DNA of 64,000 bases, taken from Amycolatopsis sp. NBRC 101858. GTDB lineage: Bacteria > Actinomycetota > Actinomycetes > Mycobacteriales > Pseudonocardiaceae. Under the pieces are notes generated by a model, which saw only the letters and a list, made by a program, of their open reading frames with translations, was not told the origin of the DNA and did not search any database. Numbering within the stretch: the stretch's first letter is position 1; every line of letters starts with the position of its first letter. A program made the translations under genes and the position numbers. The stretch is from assembly GCF_030269325.1 (NCBI RefSeq), contig NZ_BSTD01000002.1, positions 1,116,001-1,180,000 of the forward strand, in the 5' to 3' direction. Shown here in pieces: positions 60,469-64,000 of the stretch.

Positions 60469-61398
60469 TCACCTCTCGGTTTCGAACTGCCAGGTCTCGG
60501 TCACGTCGAGCCGCGTCGCGGCGAACTCCAGCCGCGCCGGGGTTTCGGCGTCGGCCGCGTCGAAGATCAGGCCGGCGACGTCGCCGCTGTGGGCGACCTG
60601 CACGCCGGCGGCCCCGGCGGCGCGGGCGACGGCGAGGATGTCGTCCAGCCCCGGCACGGGCAGGTGCCGCTGGTTGAGCAGGGTGCTGGCGGTGGCGACG
60701 CGGCCGAGCAGGCCCGCGTCGCCGTCGCGCACGGCCCGCCGGAGCAGGCCGCGCAACGGCCGGAACGCCTCGATCTCCCACGACGTGTAGCGCGCCGGGG
60801 TGAGTTCGAGGGTGTCGACGCCGCGGCCGCCCGGGCTGGTCCCGAACCCCAGCACGGCCAACGGCATCAGCTCACCGAGGTCTTCGATGGGCTCGCCTTC
60901 GCGGTGGGCGAAGACCACCGCGCGGCCGCCGTACATCAGCGAGTCGGACGCGGTTTCGGCTTCGACGGCCAGCGCACCGACCTCGGCGGGCGAGAGCCGG
61001 CGGCCGGTCGCGGCGAGGACCGCGCCGATCGCCGACGTCACGTCCGCGGTCGAGGAGCCGAAGCCGCGGCAGAGCGGGATGTCGCTGGTGATGTCGAGCA
61101 GGCCGCCGGGGACCGGGTGCCCGAGCCGCGCCAGGGTGAGGTCCGCGGCGCGGCGGGCTTTGGTGCGCCACGCGGGACGCACGGTCGTGCCGTCGTCGTC
61201 GGTGGGCAGGAACGTGGCGCGGGTGCTGTAGAGCGGGCACGGCAGCGTGACGAGCCCGCGGCGGAGCCGGCCGTCGGCGACGAACACCCCTTGCAGGATC
61301 TCGCCGTGGTGGGCGTCGACGCGGAAGCTCCCCGCGCGCGGGTCGGTGACGGTGACGGTGGCCGGCGCCGGTGCGGCGACCGCGAGGTCTTCGGTCAT
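60469..61398 (-). CDS. GHMP kinase, L-threonine kinase (PduX-like)
   Basis: A 309-residue GHMP-family kinase. The ATP-binding glycine/serine loop is DIPLCRGFGSSTADVTSA, and HHGEILQGVFV at the N terminus resembles PduX-type L-threonine kinases. It would make O-phospho-L-threonine or a similar phospho-amino acid. GAAGGAGAAC precedes ATG 61398, overlapping the NRPS stop region. It supplies the activated substrate for the PLP enzyme 5 bp downstream (inferred). Confidence 0.87.
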   Translation of the reverse strand: MTEDLAVAAPAPATVTVTDPRAGSFRVDAHHGEILQGVFVADGRLRRGLVTLPCPLYSTRATFLPTDDDGTTVRPAWRTKARRAADLTLARLGHPVPGGLLDITSDIPLCRGFGSSTADVTSAIGAVLAATGRRLSPAEVGALAVEAETASDSLMYGGRAVVFAHREGEPIEDLGELMPLAVLGFGTSPGGRGVDTLELTPARYTSWEIEAFRPLRGLLRRAVRDGDAGLLGRVATASTLLNQRHLPVPGLDDILAVARAAGAAGVQVAHSGDVAGLIFDAADAETPARLEFAATRLDVTETWQFETER

Positions 61399-61409
61399 GG
61401 CGTTCTCCT

Positions 61410-64000
61410 TCACTCGTCGGCGGTCACGGCGAGCCCGGCCAGCACGGCCCGGGCCAGCTCCGCCACGTGCGGCGGTTCGACCATGTCCCAGTGGTGTCCC
61501 GGCACCGGTGTCACCGTGAGCTCGCCGCGCGTGCGGGCGCGCCAGCTCTCCGGCCGCACCTCCGGGCGGCCCTTCACCGGGTGGGTGCCGGTGGAGGTGA
61601 TGAGGTGGATGCCGGTGTCGACGACCGCGCGGCAGCGGTAAGCCTCGACGGCGTCCTTGCCGGCCAGGTAAACCCGCGCCATCTGCTCGACGACGGCGTT
61701 GCCCGCCACCTCCGAGACCATGCCGCGGTCGCGGGCCTCGGCGAGCATCTCGTCGAGCGTGTCGACGGCCCCCGGAGCCAGCTTCAGCACGGCCTCGCCG
61801 AACCATGCCAGGGGATCACTCGTGTCGACCTCCGGGAGCGGGTTGCCGTAGTCGTCGACGCCGAGGACGGTCGCGTCGATGACGCACAGGTGCTCGACCG
61901 CCCGGCCCGCTTTTTCCAGCTGGGCGGCCATTTCGAAGGCCACCGACCCGCCCTGGGACCAGCCCGCGAGCCGGATGGGCCGGTCGCCGGCGACCGGCAG
62001 CAGGTCGGCGATGAACGCCGCGGCCAGCTCCTCGATGGTGTGCACCGGGTCCTCGCCGGGCGCGAAGCCGGGCGCTTGCAGCCCGAACACCGGCAGCGCC
62101 GGGTCGAGCTCGGCGACCAGCTGCAGGTACGGGAACGGGCTCCCCGCGGTCGGCGGCAGCAGGAACAGCGGGGCGACACCCGCGCGGCCCGGCGAGAGCG
62201 GGACGACCAGTCCCCCGTCGCTCTCCCCGGCGCGGATGTGGTCGGCCAGGGCCCGGACGGTCGGTGCGCGGAAGACCTCGGCCAGCCCGACGGTCGCGCC
62301 CAGCTCGGCCTTGATCCGGTCGACCAGCACCACGGCCAGCAGCGAGTGGCCGCCGACGTCGAAGAAGCCGTCGGTGACGCCGACGCGGCGGCCGAGCAGG
62401 TCTTCCCACAGTTTCGCCAGGGCCATCTCCAGCTCGTCGCGCGGGAGGACGCCGGACGTCGCGACCGGGGTGGCGTCCGGGGCGGGCAGCGCGACGCGGT
62501 CGATCTTGCCGTTCGAGGTCAGCGGCAAGGTGGCCAAAGTGGTCAAGGTCGACGGGACCATGTACTCCGGCAGCCGCTCGGAAAGGTGCGCTCGCAACTC
62601 CTCGACGTCCACTGTGGACGGCGCGACGTACCCGGCGAGCGCGCCGTCGCGGACCACGGCGACCGCCTCGGTGACGCCGGGGCCGCCGACGAGCGCGGCC
62701 TCGATCTCCCCCAGCTCGATCCGGTAGCCGCGCACCTTCACCTGGTGGTCGGTGCGGCCGACGAACTCCAGCCGCCCGTCCGGCAGGTAGCGGGCGAGGT
62801 CGCCGCTGCGGTAGAGGCGACCCGGGCCGAACGGGTTCGCCACGTACTTCGCGGCGGTCAGGCCCGGGTTGCCCGCGAAGCCGCGGGCGACTCCGGCGCC
62901 GCCCGCGTACAGCTCGCCGGTGACGCCGGCCGGGACCGGGCGCAGGTGCTCGTCCAGCAGGTAGACCTCGGTGTTCCAGATCGGCCGCCCGACCGAGATC
63001 GGCGTGGTCACGCACTCGGCGGCGGGCAGCAGGTTGATCACGTTGGCCACGGACGTCTCGGTGTGACCGTACTCGTTGGCCACCACGACTTCGGGGGCGT
63101 TCTCGCGCCAGAACTCCAGGGCTTCGGCGGTGAGCTGCTCACCGCCGACGACCAGGTGCGCGGCCGCGCCCGCCGCCTCGGGCTCCAGACAGCGGCGCAG
63201 CGGCTCGAGGTGCGCCGGGGTGAGCTTGACGAAGCTGAACTTCCGGCCGCTCGACAGCACGTCCGCGAGGCCCGCCACCGGGTGCTCGTCCTCCGGCACC
63301 AGCGTCACGGTCGTGCCGCACAGCAGCGGCAGGAACAGCCCGGTGACCGTGAGGTCGAAGGCGAGCGACGAGTGCACCGGGGCGCCGTCGCCCTCGTCGG
63401 CGCGGTAGGCCTGGCGGCACCAGTCCAGGTAGTGGAGCACGCCGCGGTGGCTGATCATCACGCCCTTGGGACGGCCGGTCGAGCCCGAGGTGTAGATGAC
63501 GTAGGCGAGGTTCTCCGGGTCGACGACCGGGTCCTGCCACGGCACCGGGTCGTCGGCGACCGGCTCGTCGGCGAAGACCACGACGTCACCGAGGTCCTCA
63601 TTCGCGTAGCGACGGGTCGTGACGAGCACGCGGGCGCCGGCCTGGCGGAGCATGTACTCCTTGCGGTCCTGCGGGTACGCCGGATCCAGGGGGATGTAGT
63701 GGCCGCCGGTCTTGAGGATGGCCAGCAGCACCGGCAGCAGCAGCGGGCCGCGTTCGCAGAGCACCCCGACCGGGGTCTCGACGCCGACGCCGTGGGCTCG
63801 CAGCCGCTGGGCCAGCCGGGTCGCGCGGGCCTCCAGGTCGGCGTAGGTCAGCTCGCCGCCGCCGCAGCGGACGGCGATCGCGTCCGGGTTCGACGCGGCC
63901 TGCTCGGCGATCCGGCCGTGCAGCGTGCCGCGCAGGTAGGGCTCGGCGGTGGCGTTCCAGGTTTCGAGGAGCAGCTTCCGCTCGTCCGCGCCGAGGACGT
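61410..64000 (-). CDS. NRPS terminal module A-PCP-TE, 5' end outside window
   Basis: A nonribosomal peptide synthetase fragment continuing past the right edge. Read N to C: the end of a preceding domain, an adenylation domain (YTSGSTGRPKGVM, HTETSVANVI, YRSGDLARYL), a carrier domain with FFDVGGHSLLA, and a thioesterase with GWSQGGSVAFEMA that releases the product. By eye the specificity residues are D-L-T-K-V-G-E-V-A, close to published Asn codes and related to Asp. It is the first visible gene of the operon with the kinase, PLP enzyme, ATP-grasp and lyases. Confidence 0.93.
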   Translation of the reverse strand, partial: VLGADERKLLLETWNATAEPYLRGTLHGRIAEQAASNPDAIAVRCGGGELTYADLEARATRLAQRLRAHGVGVETPVGVLCERGPLLLPVLLAILKTGGHYIPLDPAYPQDRKEYMLRQAGARVLVTTRRYANEDLGDVVVFADEPVADDPVPWQDPVVDPENLAYVIYTSGSTGRPKGVMISHRGVLHYLDWCRQAYRADEGDGAPVHSSLAFDLTVTGLFLPLLCGTTVTLVPEDEHPVAGLADVLSSGRKFSFVKLTPAHLEPLRRCLEPEAAGAAAHLVVGGEQLTAEALEFWRENAPEVVVANEYGHTETSVANVINLLPAAECVTTPISVGRPIWNTEVYLLDEHLRPVPAGVTGELYAGGAGVARGFAGNPGLTAAKYVANPFGPGRLYRSGDLARYLPDGRLEFVGRTDHQVKVRGYRIELGEIEAALVGGPGVTEAVAVVRDGALAGYVAPSTVDVEELRAHLSERLPEYMVPSTLTTLATLPLTSNGKIDRVALPAPDATPVATSGVLPRDELEMALAKLWEDLLGRRVGVTDGFFDVGGHSLLAVVLVDRIKAELGATVGLAEVFRAPTVRALADHIRAGESDGGLVVPLSPGRAGVAPLFLLPPTAGSPFPYLQLVAELDPALPVFGLQAPGFAPGEDPVHTIEELAAAFIADLLPVAGDRPIRLAGWSQGGSVAFEMAAQLEKAGRAVEHLCVIDATVLGVDDYGNPLPEVDTSDPLAWFGEAVLKLAPGAVDTLDEMLAEARDRGMVSEVAGNAVVEQMARVYLAGKDAVEAYRCRAVVDTGIHLITSTGTHPVKGRPEVRPESWRARTRGELTVTPVPGHHWDMVEPPHVAELARAVLAGLAVTADE
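62607..62619. repeat. GTCCACNGTGGAC palindrome, copy 3
   Basis: GTCCACTGTGGAC, the same arms with centre T, inside the NRPS gene. A one-mismatch copy lies at 57721-57733 in the lyase gene. Confidence 0.6.

Noticed and set aside
61410..63764. Treating the Met-like codon near 63764 as the NRPS start
   Set aside because: The adenylation domain sequence continues in the same frame to the window edge, so the gene is 5' truncated by the window.

Overview
The window is about 64 kb of very GC-rich, densely packed chromosomal DNA from a filamentous high-GC actinomycete. A Pseudonocardiaceae genome of the Amycolatopsis type is the best guess. The guess rests on base composition, frequent GTG/TTG starts, many apparently leaderless genes, a WXG100/EspL-like gene set, an F420-type LLM oxidoreductase and an NRPS locus. 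No rRNA, tRNA, CRISPR array, transposase or integrase was seen, so it looks like a chromosome-arm region rich in regulator-plus-target units.

Layout. 0-5.3 kb: regulator/oxidoreductase pairs (TetR fragment with aldo/keto reductase; LysR with an SDR that lacks the catalytic Tyr), an unassigned protein, a cupin and a GlxA-like AraC activator. 5.3-8.4 kb: a polar amino-acid ABC importer operon led by a GNAT acetyltransferase. 8.5-10.3 kb: beta-carbonic anhydrase, a 43-residue membrane peptide and a YeiH-type transporter. 10.3-13.8 kb: a ribbon-helix-helix/VOC/MFS operon with an operator on its own promoter, then a TetR and divergent SDR with three copies of one operator. 14.1-19.0 kb: two-component system, two-gene ABC exporter and a secreted tripeptidyl-aminopeptidase-like hydrolase. 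19.1-21.0 kb: quinone-oxidoreductase-like gene, HD-domain protein and an isolated ATP synthase c subunit. 21.3-24.9 kb: MarR with FAD monooxygenase, YdcF-like and PAP2 membrane proteins. 25.0-27.6 kb: EspL-like/WXG100/large effector-like operon without ESX core genes. 27.7-31.1 kb: a glycine-betaine/choline-type ABC system whose two permeases and ATPase are fused in one polypeptide. 31.2-35.5 kb: secreted GH5 enzyme with a three-fold Cys repeat, an unsecreted GH25 lysozyme and a secreted beta-helix protein.

35.6-39.7 kb: acyl-CoA ligase, LLM oxidoreductase and SDR operon with a divergent TetR. 39.7-50.0 kb: two facing catabolic operons (MFS, D-2-hydroxyacid dehydrogenase, AtuA-like and DUF4387; tartrate-dehydrogenase-like, HyuB and HyuA) with GntR and LysR regulators. 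50.1-54.2 kb: alpha/beta hydrolase, then an ADP-ribosylglycohydrolase/NCS1 permease/PfkB kinase salvage-type operon. 54.2-55.4 kb: a DM13 protein and a membrane protein.

55.5-64.0 kb: the left end of a nonribosomal peptide cluster read leftward: NRPS terminal module (A-PCP-TE, running off the right edge), GHMP kinase of the L-threonine kinase type, a cysteine-synthase-fold PLP enzyme, an ATP-grasp ligase, a 62-codon coupled small ORF, an argininosuccinate-lyase-like enzyme and a threonine-aldolase-like lyase. Kinase, PLP enzyme and lyase together suggest conversion of Thr or Ser to a 2,3-diamino acid building block. This is an inference from enzyme families.
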